Program-made: the position numbers and the translations under genes | NCBI GenBank assembly: GCA_038503065.1 | Contig: JBCAMK010000014.1 | Location: 1,762,441 to 1,826,440 of the forward strand | Source: Paragyromitra xinjiangensis | Lineage: Eukaryota; Ascomycota; Pezizomycetes; Pezizales; Discinaceae | Reading direction: 5' to 3' | DNA: 64,000 nucleotides | Shown: piece by piece, positions 1 through 10,488 of the stretch | Position numbering within the stretch: the stretch's first letter is position 1 | How the letters are laid out: each line of letters begins with the position of its first letter | The notes under the pieces: generated by a model | The model's database searches: none | What the model saw: the letters and a program-made list of their open reading frames with translations, nothing else | Told to the model about the DNA's origin: nothing

Positions 1-108
1 CACCGATACCGTATTTGCTTTTTCCACCCCCGCTCTGGCGCCACCCCGTCCAATCTCTTCCCCTCACGTGCCACTAACACTCCCCAGTCACAACAAAGAA
101 CCGCCAAA

Positions 109-315
109 ATGCCTGCCCTCAATCTCGCCTCCGCTCACTACGCTCTCGTCAAGCGCTCCTCCAACAACTGGCCCTCCAAGAACCGTGGTGTTATGGTCGT
201 CTTCTGCATCATCGGCACCCTCGCCCTCCTCGTCATCGCTCTGGTCCTGCACAGGAAGATGGTCGCGTCCAGACAGAGGAGGGAGAAGGAGGAGTTCCAG
301 CAGGGTGCGAAATAG
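109..315 (+). CDS. Small single-pass membrane protein, 68 aa, function unknown
   Basis: An uninterrupted ORF begins at an ATG in a good fungal context (CAAAATGCC). Residues about 27-47 are a hydrophobic stretch (VMVVFCIIGTLALLVIALV) that would be one transmembrane helix. A basic, charged tail follows (RREKEEFQQGAK), so the C-terminus should be cytosolic by the positive-inside rule. The codons are strongly biased to C in third position (CTC, GCC, ATC), typical of well-expressed fungal genes and unlike the surrounding DNA, which supports real coding. I do not recognise a named family; short proteins of this shape are common conserved hypotheticals in ascomycetes. An overlapping frame starting at 68 (100 aa, Ser/Pro-rich) is a shadow. 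The promoter lies largely off the window edge. Confidence 0.65.
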   Translation: MPALNLASAHYALVKRSSNNWPSKNRGVMVVFCIIGTLALLVIALVLHRKMVASRQRREKEEFQQGAK

Positions 316-1649
316 ATGGACGAAAGTAATCAGTGAACTAGTTGCTGAACACTCGGTGGGATTTGTATGATCGAATGTTTTGCACGACGGATAGACCTAA
401 TGAGGAGGCCGTGGGAGATATCAACCGATGAATATTGTTATCCGGGCAATAATTGAATCTGTGCTCCTGGAATTTCGTTTGTTTTCGCTACTGTACAATT
501 AGTTTTTGCGTCTTGTCTTTAGGGGTGATTTGTATTATCTGATTGAATGTCATTGGATGTTTTGAGATGAAGTTGGATTTGAGACGCGTTCCGTCCTTGG
601 TGTCTTGGTGTTTGTCTTGGTGCCCGCTAATTGCAATTCGGTAGGATAACACGAGCCAAGTCGATACACGAGATCGTGCAGCGTCTTGGCTGTTTGTGAG
701 GTTCGTGTGTTTTCGCTTGATAGGGTTAGGGTTGTGGGTTGGTTTGTTTTTCGCGACGGTTGTGTTTGGTGGGTTACTTCTGAACGAACCTGAGTTTGGG
801 GTTAGGTGTGTCGGTCTTGTTTGTGGTTTGGCTGAGCTTCTGTTTGGTGTGGCAGAGTGGGAGAGGGTATGATGGGTGATTGATAGGTTTGTAACGGTCT
901 AAATTGAAAATAGGTGTTATGGATTCATACCGCTTCACTCGTTGTGGTTTGGGTGGATTGTAGGAGTGGTGTAGGGCTCGTTTGAGACGGGTTTGGTGGT
1001 TTCTGGTGCAGTGAGAGGTTGTTTTGGGTTTACATGGGCTGGGTGAGAGGTGAGAGGAAGTAGGTATAACGTGGGTTCTGACAGCTTAAGTTTGGGTAGT
1101 GGGCTTTGTGATCTATTTTTCGTTCAGTGCGCATAGAGCTAGATGCGTACTATCCAACCAGTCTTTCTCACTATAATCAAAACCCATAGCCCCCAATAAT
1201 CAACCAGTCTACGATACACGCTAGATACTCTTAATCATCCCATACTTGTCCTGTTCTCCGTCCTGCGTCCTGTTCTTTCATTGCTTCTAAGGCTACTATC
1301 GGATAGTACGCAGCTTTGAACGTATGGTGTTTGCTTCGGTTTGGAGTTGCGAGGGCACTTTGTCGTTTTTGTGGGTGCGGTTGGTTTGTTTAGTTATTGA
1401 TGTAGGTGTCGGTATCGTATCTTGTTAATAGTGCTGGAGGGTAGGGTTGGGTGTTGCTTGGAGGTGGGATTGGGCTGGTGGGCTTGTATGGTTTGGTGGG
1501 TTTCGGGACGGGTTGTGGTGGTTCATGTTTTGTGTGGCAGCTGGGGGAGAAGGGGTGGTCGTTCGTGGTCTTGTTCCGGTATTGAAGATTCTTTGTGAGT
1601 GTAAGTGTGAGAGTGAGTACGGCGGACTACCGGCGTAGAACTGCAAAAA
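316..1649. other. Gene-free, strongly G/T-biased stretch
   Basis: I see no gene here. From about 540 to 1110 and again from 1320 to 1620 the plus strand is markedly rich in G and T (many GGTTTGG, GTGGG, TTGTTT runs) and poor in C and A. The block between them (about 1130-1310) is the reverse, rich in C and A. Small ORFs inside (1425-1652 minus, 1447-1638 plus) are mirror images of the same low-complexity sequence and are not supported as genes. The first part should contain the 3' UTR of the 68-aa gene. Confidence 0.6.
721..733 (+). repeat. Telomere-like TTAGGG dimer
   Basis: The sequence TAGGGTTAGGGTT is two units of the vertebrate/filamentous-fungus telomere repeat. It is one of five such dimers in the window, the others being at about 7241, 19111, 23455 and 54641. 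Confidence 0.6.
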
Positions 1650-2117
1650 CATCGCTTATGGAAAATGGAAAACGGTATTATAGTAAGCCTAGCTTAATAA
1701 AAAAACACTTTACAATAATTAATACATGTAGGACATGAATATGGTTGGTTACTTATATACAAGCCGAAATTTTGCGATCTCTTCTCCACCTCTGGATTAG
1801 AATCTGCTAGAACACGAGGCAAAATTATCACTAGATTTTATTTGTTAAAATCAGAACTGCCAGAAGCACATTAAACCTCTGAACATATACTTGGGGTAAG
1901 GGTGTGGAGATCTAGATGGAACGCCAGGATTTTCCGTTCTGTGAGGTTACCTTCGAAATAATAGTACAAGACTCGGACTTGTACTATTTTCATACCTCTA
2001 ACCCTAGTATATCTGGCTCTCATCTCTAGTCTCTTGTGTTATATATCTATACATGATGTACTGTTGTAATTTTTTGTATTTGTGGTGTTTTCTATTTTCC
2101 ATTTTCCATAAGCGATG
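1650..2117. mobile_element. Miniature inverted-repeat element, about 468 bp
   Basis: A 23-bp sequence at 1650-1672 (CATCGCTTATGGAAAATGG...) recurs as its exact reverse complement at 2095-2117. The 420-bp interior is AT-rich and has no ORF of note. Perfect terminal inverted repeats around a short non-coding body are the hallmark of a MITE, a non-autonomous DNA transposon. No clear target-site duplication is visible beyond one or two bases, so the superfamily is undetermined. Confidence 0.55.
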
Positions 2118-2537
2118 ATCTCACAACTTTGCACTAACAATTAACTCCATTACCCAATAGTACACCAAGTTTGAGTCCCCTAATAACACAGTAATAGTGG
2201 CATGTGAGTTATATAGAAAGCTGATGCAACTAAGCTACAACCTCATATTCATAGGTGTCAAACTCACTCAAACCAATTTCTATTTTCTTAGTCGATGTTT
2301 TTGCGGTTCCGCGCCGGGTAGTCCGTCGTAGAGTGAGTATCTATGATCCGAGTGTATCATATTGCAGGTTATCGAAACAATCGAGTGAGCACCGTACGCT
2401 TCATACCCACAATACAAGTCTCTGAAGCAGAGAATACAGTCCTCAGATCACCTCTATCCACCCAATCACGATAAAAGATAGCAGTGCGATCTATAATCAG
2501 TGCTATTACCAGAATATAACCCCTTCTAAGTACTACC

Positions 2538-2665
2538 TAACGTGTTCGGTCATAGAACGATGAGAATGAGCCATCCCGTCCGCTCTGGCATATCCAAGCA
2601 TCGTATCGCCTGGTTAGTACTGCAGTGGGTGACCATGTGGGAATCCCAGGTACTGAACTCTGTTG
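2538..2665 (+). rRNA. Diverged 5S rRNA gene copy (probably pseudogene)
   Basis: The order of segments matches fungal 5S rRNA: a CATCCCGTCCGCTC block (about 2571-2585), the loop/box A region (CCAAGCATCGTATCGCC), then the box C-like 3' half GGTTAGTACTGCAGTGGGTG followed by ACCATGTGGGAATCCC. A T7 run at about 2667-2674 would be a Pol III terminator. The 5' 30 nt are poorly conserved and I cannot draw a full terminal stem, so it may be a dead copy. Dispersed single 5S copies outside the rDNA array are normal in filamentous ascomycetes. A second partial copy lies near 23.1 kb. Confidence 0.65.
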
Positions 2666-2679
2666 TATTTTTTTGACAT

Positions 2680-4013
2680 TATTTTACCTTAAGTTCGAGT
2701 GCGGGGATGCCCGAACTGAGACATGTGTAGTTGGATCTTATTCCTATCTGGAACTTGTGGTTCCTTTGTTTTGACTATGTACACTAGCTACGTGATATAT
2801 ACTGCGGTATGATCACTGGTATATAGGCTGCGGCTATGACCTTGCGTTGGCATCGCATGGCTGTTGCTGAATGATCTGCTGGATGATGATCTCGCCGACC
2901 TTTACTCCACTTTATATGAGCTGTACGCCGTACGCTCTTCGTTATACGCCGAACGCCCTACGCTGTGTGCTCTCGGACGTCTAATTGAAACGACACGAAT
3001 ACCGGAGCAGTGGGAGCATCTCCATGTCTCTCCATGTTTCCATGTCTTTCTATATCTCTATATCTCTTTACAGCGGCAGATGTCTCTTTTCCTATAGATC
3101 CTTAATCAATGAGACATATAACTGTGCTATGTTCTTACTTTCTTGCTTTCTTCGGTACGTATGGATATATGGGTATTCGGACGAGTGGGAGTGTTAAACT
3201 ATTGATATTGCGTCCTAATAGTACTCAGGGCTCCGCCCCTATAGATCTTTGATAGCCAGACGGGCTTTGGAAGACCCGGCTTTTGGGGCCTTTCTATTTG
3301 CCGAGCTCCTGTATATACAGTGCCTCTTGTATCTCGTTCGGCATCCTAAGCTCAAGTAATACTCGATCGTGGTCCAAAACTCCAACATTGCCTGTTGGAG
3401 ATGCTTCCTAATACGGGGCTTGGCCCTTCGGAGTCGGAAATGATTGAGAGACAGGTACCCGAGCACACGGGCACCCGAGAGAGATATTTAGATAGGGACC
3501 GTATGCCCACCTAGCAAGCAAGCAATCAAGTCTTCTATTCCTCCCTACGTGCTCCCAATATTACAACATTGCCTAGGTCTAGCGCATCGAGTGACGTTCC
3601 ATGATCGACCACGTGAGGTGGGATACGTCAGCCCAAAACAGATCGGTCGGAGCCTCTTTATGGGTTTTTCTGAGATTTATACTAAACCATCAAATACTGT
3701 TATGAAAAAGGTGGTAGATTGCGTACTAAGTTCCATCGGGCAACCCCTCAACCGCCTTAAATTTGTTCATGATGCGTCACCTGGCTTAGGCCATCCTTGT
3801 CTGTTGCAATATTGGGGACGAACGGGATCGATTGTCTCATGATCGGCTTCTCCAAGGAGTAATTAGGCAAACGCAATTGGGGGGAATAGAAGTGGGGGTG
3901 GCAGACGCTTTCTTATGCTGTATGTGATTTTGAATTAACAGCCTATGTTTATGGGGCGTCAAACGTTTCAAAACCCTGGTTTCTCACTGGTGGCGAATTG
4001 AGATACCGATGTG
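2680..4013. other. Gene-free stretch
   Basis: Three ORFs of 70-97 codons occur (2864-3197 plus, 3239-3466 minus, 3549-3842 plus) but none has a recognisable motif, intron support or codon bias. I treat the region as non-coding or as unrecognised relic DNA. Confidence 0.5.
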
Positions 4014-4451
4014 CTAGTACTTGAATTGGCCACCAGTGGCGAATTGAAACCATACACTATAGTACAAGGGGAAAAAGAGCAAGAGCATTATAGGAAAAAG
4101 AAGAAGAGGAAATACGGAGGGAAGAAAAAAAGAGGAAAAAAGAACAGAGCAAGAGCGCTGATGAAAATATAACAAAGGGGAGAAAAGTAGGTAACAGGAT
4201 AGGAATAAAAATTCCGTATACCACATGTAGCCAACTGCTAGATAGACCTCTTTAGGAGTGAGGCCCTCATCTTTTCCGAGCAGTTCTCCCAGCAGTGCTG
4301 CCGACACCGTAGCCACCGTGACTCCGGCCCCCATAGACGCACTAGCGCGCTCGTCCTCTTTGCAAATCCGGACCGTCAGATACCCTAAGGCGAAATAGTA
4401 TGTGACGACAACGACGGAGAGGACCCCAAGTTTCCAGGTGTTCTCATCCAT
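4014..4451 (-). CDS. Putative small membrane protein, low confidence
   Basis: The ORF reads 145 codons from an ATG at 4451. Residues about 8-28 (GVLSVVVVTYYFALGYLTV) and a later segment (ASMGAGVTVATVSAALLG) are hydrophobic, with a charged loop KEDERA between them. The last 55 codons come from a pyrimidine-rich tract and are probably not translated as shown: a GTATAC donor after residue about 92 and a TTTTCATCAG acceptor near 4160 would give a 60-bp intron and a short Phe-rich ending. The ATG lies only 14 bp from the end of an inverted-repeat element (4465-5005), so the promoter would sit inside that element. No family is recognised; it could be a truncated remnant. Confidence 0.35.
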   Translation of the reverse strand: MDENTWKLGVLSVVVVTYYFALGYLTVRICKEDERASASMGAGVTVATVSAALLGELLGKDEGLTPKEVYLAVGYMWYTEFLFLSCYLLFSPLLYFHQRSCSVLFSSFFLPSVFPLLLFPIMLLLFFPLYYSVWFQFATGGQFKY

Positions 4452-4464
4452 TGGGTGTACCTTA

Positions 4465-5005
4465 TATATGTTCTGACCTGTTTTCCATTATGGCCCGTTT
4501 GCAAACCGGTTGGCCTATTTACAGATTGGATCACTTTGAACATCGGCTGGCCGATATTCAAAATTTCACCAAGGTAAAATTCTCTTCTCCCCCAGTCACC
4601 GCCTCCCAGGTCTTATAATTACAGCTGCACTTTGCTATACATACCAAATCCCTCGCTGAAATTAATGGATTCGGCCATGCCCTTTTTTTCTTCCCCCACA
4701 GCGCAACCCACAGACACTGAATTTGCTGTGGCAAATAATTTGCTATTGAGGTTCAGTACAGCAAGATACGACTGTATGTACGGCTTGAGGCTAGGCTGAT
4801 ACCTGTGTTACTTGTGTGTTGAAGGAGTTCCCAAGCTCGCTTACAGATAGTGTATTCTTTGAATATCGGCCATCTCTTAGCTTCACTTTGTAGATGGGCC
4901 AGCCGATGTTCAAGGTGATCCTATTTGTAAATAGGCCAACCGGTTTATAAAGCGGCTTGGCCAGTTTGTAAACCGGCGTTTATGACAAACGGGTCAGAAC
5001 ATATA
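4465..5005. mobile_element. Inverted-repeat element with long imperfect arms, about 541 bp
   Basis: The left end TATATGTTCTGACC is repeated in reverse complement at the right end (GGTCAGAACATATA, to 5005). The similarity runs far into both arms. The left arm's AAACCGGTTGGCCTATTTAC and GAACATCGGCTGGCC (about 4503-4552) are matched by the reverse complement of about 4900-4950, and a third match, GGCCGATATTCA, lies further in. The right arm carries an extra internal duplication of the AAACCGG...GGCC motif. TA dinucleotides flank both ends, consistent with a TA target-site duplication. It has no coding capacity and looks like a foldback/MITE-type element. Confidence 0.6.
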
Positions 5006-5472
5006 CCCCCCGGTTTGCCTCAAAGTAGTACAATGGGGTTTGATTTCCCCGTTAGCTAAAGAATCTCAATACATCAGCACCTAGATTCCAGTATCTTATC
5101 CGGATAGTTAAGTGAGAATTTGCTTACATTCATTAGGGGGAGCAGAGATACTACCCGCATCTGGCTGTTCCTTTCGGCGATTCTGTCATAGGAAACTATC
5201 ATAACCGGAACCAGATAACCGTTAAGGATGACGGCAAGTGTACTGGCGTCTATCTTCATGACTTCTGGAGCTGTTATGCATGTCAACAGGGCTTAACTGA
5301 TGAAATGAGCTGGATTGCTGCTTACGTTACTACGGTTGGGAAAGCAAAGTATGCCTGCGTGAAACTATCGAAAGACCCTGAGAGCATGCGGGGGCACGAG
5401 TGGTACTTCAGAGAGAGTGAGATGTGACTTTTTGGGAGAGATGTGATGAGTTGGAGTTCGTTTGAGGTGGAA

Positions 5473-5597
5473 GGGATGCAAAGGGAAGGAGCGAAGATGT
5501 TGATGGATGTGGGGAGGGATGCAGAGGGAAGGATCGAAGATGTTGATGGATGTGGGGGGGGATGCAAAGGGAAGGAGCGAAGATGTTGATAGATGTT
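5473..5597 (+). repeat. Minisatellite, about 44-bp unit, 2.8 copies
   Basis: A purine-rich unit beginning GGGATGCAAAGGGAAGGAG and ending GATGTTGATGGATGTGGGG repeats head to tail from about 5473, 5517 and 5560. Copies differ by only a few substitutions and by the length of a G run. The small ORFs across it (5322-5567 minus, 5507-5743 plus) are by-products of the repeat. Confidence 0.8.
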
Positions 5598-5599
5598 CT

Positions 5600-8515
5600 A
5601 GGTTATGTCAGGTGAGGGACAGGCACGTGGCACTTGCGTTGCTTTCGAACATGCAGGAACATGAACGTTCTGAGAAATACTGGGTATTCAGCGGGAAGAG
5701 AACAATATCAAAGGAACAATCTCGATCCTGCTCGTGTGATTGATCTAACCAATACTACATGTACTTAGTGGTCACCCTCCAACTAACATAGACGGGAAAC
5801 CTAATCCAGTATTATGATTATGGACTTCAAGACACTTTGTAGAGTGCTGCCACAAAGTAGTGGCCATTGGCGTAGCGGCATGAGGTTCTGGTTGCGAGCC
5901 TTTTCATCAAGTGCTGAGAAAAGTTCAAAGCTCAAAGTTATACGACCTCGTACTAGGCGGAAGCTACATCTAGGCCTACTGAGGCCTACTGCTGGATAAT
6001 GAACTAGGCCGGGTTGTCTCGAGCGTTACGATGACGTTGTACGCCGAAGATGTGAGAATCTCCAATTTGAGATGGAGAGAGAAACTGAAGATCAGAAAAA
6101 TGTTAGCAAAGGTTCCTTTGTAGGATATTTCGGTGGGATTCGTAAAGATTTGTAATTTTTGATTTTTGGAACCCTCTCGTTCTCAAAACTAAAAGGCTGA
6201 AGTTAAAATTCGGCAAAAGCATTGTTCCTGGAACAATGTATATCAAGAGTTATTCCATAAATCCCAGACAGACATGTAAATGCACCGGAAAGCAGGGTCC
6301 TTCATGAAAGCCTATATAATAAATGCACTAATGCAAATGTAAATAAGGAAAAGGTAAGAAATCCTGCAGCGGTGTAAGAAATGGCCCAGCCAAATAGCAC
6401 AAAATCTGATCTCTGTTCCTCAAATTTCGACTGGTATTCTGTCATCACGTGCACCCGAACCAATAAGTTTACATGTAACGTTTCCGGTTCCCCTTCTAAA
6501 TTTCTGTGAGCTCTGACTTTGAATGTGTCCGGAAATTCTTGTTTATCCTTCTAAATGAAGTTTGGCGTTACCATATATATACTAAAGAAAGCAGATTGAT
6601 GGGGTGACTTGTTTAGTTTTGCTGATTTGCGATACTGTAATCAGAAAGTTTTCCGTCCTGATTCTTGCAGTCATGCTTTGATAATCAGGGTCTGAGACTC
6701 GTGTCTTTCAGAGACTATGTATCTTTCTGGGGCGTTTTTTCTTTCTGGAGTTCTCAAGTCTTTGGAGGGAGAAAGATATCATCGTTCTCGCATGCGCAGA
6801 TGCCAGATAATATGTGTGCTGTAGATACCCGACTATAACTGACAGAATTAAGTTATCTATTACCTATTGGACAGTCATTTCTTTCTCTAATCCACTGTTC
6901 TTTATATAGCTTGGCGCACGCTCTTGAAGGAAATATACTGCTTGGAACTGCGGCAAGAAGTGCCGCGATCAACTATGGGGAATAGGCCTAGAAATGAGAC
7001 TCAAGCCGTGCGCTAGATCTCGAGAATCATTGTAAAAGTTCGATTTTGTCAGGCGACTTAACATCGGGTACTCGAGCTCTCTTTCATTATTCTCATAATA
7101 TATATATCGCTGGTGGTATCTCACCCATAGACGCGCTCGGCCATAAGTGAGGGTAAGTCTTTGTCTGCTCTGGTATATATATCTAAGTGTAGTGCCGACT
7201 TTGGGTGAATTTCGCACAAGCAAGCCTTTTAATTCCCTTCTAGGGTTAGGGTTCGTATTGATTATCATGCTTTTGAAACTCCTGAGTGTCGGACTTTGTG
7301 AGCTATTATTTTGGTGAAGGGATAAGTCTAACCGCATGTGAGGGTGAGAATTTAGGGATGCTGTGGAACTCTGCTTAGATTTTTGGTTTTGATTGACTAG
7401 GGGAGGCGTGGTTTTGGAATTACCTCGTTTTTGTTTATTTGCGTCGTAGAGTGTGGCTGCAGGTTTTACAACTGCTGTAGATTTCATCATTATTTCGCGA
7501 CGGTGGGTAGCTAGATTTCCTGGAAAGAGTGCGGCGTGATGTTGTCATAGCTATATAGAAACGTGGGAAGTCTATTATGAGTGATTTGAGGATGTTAATC
7601 ATTGCTGAAACTAGGCTACTTGGAAGCAACTTTGATAGATAAGACTATAGCTACTATACTAAAATGATAGTATGGTGACGTGCCTTCAGCTACCACGGCA
7701 CGGAAATGCACCAAGAAATAGTAGAAAGCGGAAAATGTAAGTGAAGTAGAGATCCCCACATTTTACTAGAAGTACTGGTGTCTCTCTTGGCTAAACAAGC
7801 GACATATACTTACGTCTTGCCTCCTTGTGCGGAGGCTCGTCGCTGACCAATATATAGTTTATCGCCATCATGGCTGTGCGAGGGTCTTAGGGATTGATAT
7901 CGTATTTCCTTCAGGATGGATAGATGGTTTTGTTTTTCGTTTTTTGTGTTTTAGTTGGGATGTGGATAACTTGATTCCACTTTACAAGATCCGCCACGAA
8001 CTTGCCTAATTATAATGTGCTTGGGATTATTTCTTCAAGCGCACAATTTGGAGATAGATTAAATTGTACAACTCTGCTCGGGCGCTGGCCTACAATCAGT
8101 GCGGTACCGTCCTCTAGTATCACCTCTCATAGGTTATCTAGGGTAGTTGACTTCTATGGTATACTTGAACATCATGGTACTACATAGAAAACTATGGTGT
8201 GCCTAACTGCCGGACTACCTACTAATTCATTTGTCGTTTCATGATATGATCATTAAAAATTATTTCTTGATGAGCCCTCCTGTAAGATACAGAATCAATA
8301 TGTGGCATGCTTGAGTATTGATTTCTATTATCCGTAAATATGCGTCTTCTCCGTCTTCCTTGTCTCCAACTTCCTTCTCCGTGCACAGAATCCACTAGCA
8401 GTTTTTTACTCGTTACATAAAGTGTTACCTATTAACAAGCTTTACATCCACTCCACACTCTTATTTAAACAGGAAACTAAAACCCCACAAGAATTCCACA
8501 CGTATCTTAGGAAGA
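5600..8515. other. Gene-free stretch with a telomere-like dimer
   Basis: No supported gene. The longest open frame (6969-7490 minus, 173 codons) has ordinary AT-rich composition, no motif and no homolog I recognise. A TTAGGG dimer (TAGGGTTAGGGTT) occurs at 7241-7253. The last 150 bp before 8516 should hold the promoter and 5' leader of the 143-aa gene. Confidence 0.5.
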
Positions 8516-8947
8516 ATGTGTAAACACACCACTATCATCTACGTCTGCGGACACCAAACCAGAAGCATGGAACCAACCGGACCAACCTGCAGAGACGGCA
8601 ACCTCCATCCTCATGGCTTTGACGCAGTATTCCATACTTCCAAAGTCGGCAGGATCTGTCCGAAATGCATCAAATCAAAGGAAATTTCAGAACGCGTAAA
8701 GTTAGAAGAAGCGCAGAGATCGACGGATGCGAGCCGATTTCGCGGAATGCAGGAAATGCTCCACGCGGTGAGTTTAGACGGTAGCATAGGATCTGCAGAT
8801 GCGAAGGGGTTTGAGGAGGCGAAACGAATGATAGATGCGGCTTACGAGGAGCGGGTGACTGTTGGGGACTTCAGCCGTCGGCTTGTGGCTTGGTCGCAGG
8901 GTGTTGCTGAGGCTGGGTCCCAGGATATAGAGGTGATCCTTGAATGA
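8516..8947 (+). CDS. Cys/His-containing conserved-type small protein, 143 aa
   Basis: A single-exon ORF from an ATG in the context AGGAAGAATG. The N-terminal half has regularly placed putative metal ligands: C2, H4, C11, H13, C25, H32, then CPKC around residue 53. Opening with CKH...CGH is a pattern seen in many short uncharacterised ascomycete proteins that probably bind zinc. The C-terminal half (about residues 60-143) is charged and predicted helical (EERVTVGDFSRRL), without repeats or a signal peptide. The ORF is more GC-rich than its flanks. Function is unknown. It stands alone, with more than 1.5 kb of non-coding DNA on both sides. Confidence 0.65.
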   Translation: MCKHTTIIYVCGHQTRSMEPTGPTCRDGNLHPHGFDAVFHTSKVGRICPKCIKSKEISERVKLEEAQRSTDASRFRGMQEMLHAVSLDGSIGSADAKGFEEAKRMIDAAYEERVTVGDFSRRLVAWSQGVAEAGSQDIEVILE

Positions 8948-10488
8948 TTGGGGTTTCTGTTTTATGCATCATCCCGTGTCGCTCCGCGATGCTTAATTTA
9001 TTTGTTCGAGGGGTTTCTTTGGTAGGGCTCATAGCGGGAGGGTCTGTGATCCTCTTTTTGATAGATAATTTTTAATTTTAGCAGCTTTTCAAACTCCCAG
9101 CAGGATTAACCTCCAGTAAGGTTACAGTAATCAAACCCCTAAAGATATTGGTTTATGTGTTCCATCGCTGCACGGCGTGAGTGGTGGAGTACTATTTGCT
9201 GGTAGCTACTGGTACTAGCCTTTGAAGATCTGTTGTAGTTCGTGAGATTGGCTGTGAAATAGCTCTACACCTTTAAATAGATACATAATTTTCACACATA
9301 GTTGGTATCGATATCTCCCTCTTCATTCGACCCCTTTCCCGCTCTATCCTCTCCAAAACACTTTCTTATTAGTAATGGTTATGGCCTAGTTCCTATGTTG
9401 AGTGTATTTGCCAATTACGATCTTATAGACCCAATTTTATCACAGAAGCTCAGGGTGATACTCATAATATTAGTTACAAGCGAGATGGCTTGTTCTAAAC
9501 AGAAGTGCATCATATAGACAAATTTCACCTACAAGGTGGCGCAGCTTGCGATCGAGAACTATGTTATGTCAGTTTAGGGACACGCTAAGCCGTTCTTATC
9601 AGGAAACATAAATTTAATTCCCAGCATCGTTGATTGATAGGTGTTCGAGTGAGATTTTGTGATCAAAATTGACCATTTGTTTATTGTTTAGAGTAGAGCG
9701 ATAGTGGAGTAAAAGATGTAACAAGGCTTGGTGGTCTTTGCTAAAAAAATGATCTCCCGTTTGCCGTTACAGAAGTCTGGTTATCCCTTATGCTGGTACG
9801 TACCGCCAACATCTGAGTCCAGAATTACGAATGATTTTCATAATTGGAGAGCTCAGGGCACCGGTGTAACCTGTCGCACGGATCATTATCTGCTCTTGGG
9901 TTAGGAATTGTTAGCCACCTACGCTATGCGTGGCCTCGTTGGGTCTCAGTTGTATCATGAACTTGCTGAATGGCCACTGTTGCCGTTGCCGTGTTTCACT
10001 ATTTTGCTTTATATTTTCTTTTCAGGTGTCTAACACCGCACAAACTGACGAGAACCGACAGCACGCTAGATAGGAGGTGATTCAGAAAGTGGTTCAAGAC
10101 AGTAAATCAATTGCCTTTGAAGGCGGTTATTTGCAGCTATCATCTGGCGCAATTTCAGAGCGAAAAATTTCCTGCATGTAGCAGACCGGCAGTTAGCTGA
10201 TAACGCCACATCTTATTTCAACCTCTAAGCGAGTTGCCACATTAACGTGGATTGCGCTGAGGTGTTCAGAAGAGGTGTGGCATATTGAAGATCTGCCTCA
10301 GAAGAGTTTGGTTAGCTGCACCAAGAAAGGTAATTCCCCATGCGGGATGTTAGCCCTGGCGCTCTTCCCGTTCACCAATTGCACACTATTGGACCGATAT
10401 CGGAATCAGGAAATGTGAGTAAAACGCATATCGACGTTAGGTACATTGGTAAAGCTTTGAAATCGATAAAGAAACGTGTTATCTGGGC
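8948..10488. other. Gene-free stretch
   Basis: AT-rich sequence with no motif-bearing ORF. The part next to 10489 should be the 3' UTR of the minus-strand PaaK-like gene. Confidence 0.5.

Noticed and set aside
5074..5286. Minus-strand ORF beside the foldback element as a first exon of the 4014-4451 gene
   Set aside because: Weak resemblance in length and hydrophobic layout only; no splice sites connect them sensibly across the element.
6969..7490. 173-codon ORF on the minus strand
   Set aside because: Asn/Ser/Tyr-rich composition mirrors AT-rich DNA, with no motif, no codon bias and no splice-supported extension.
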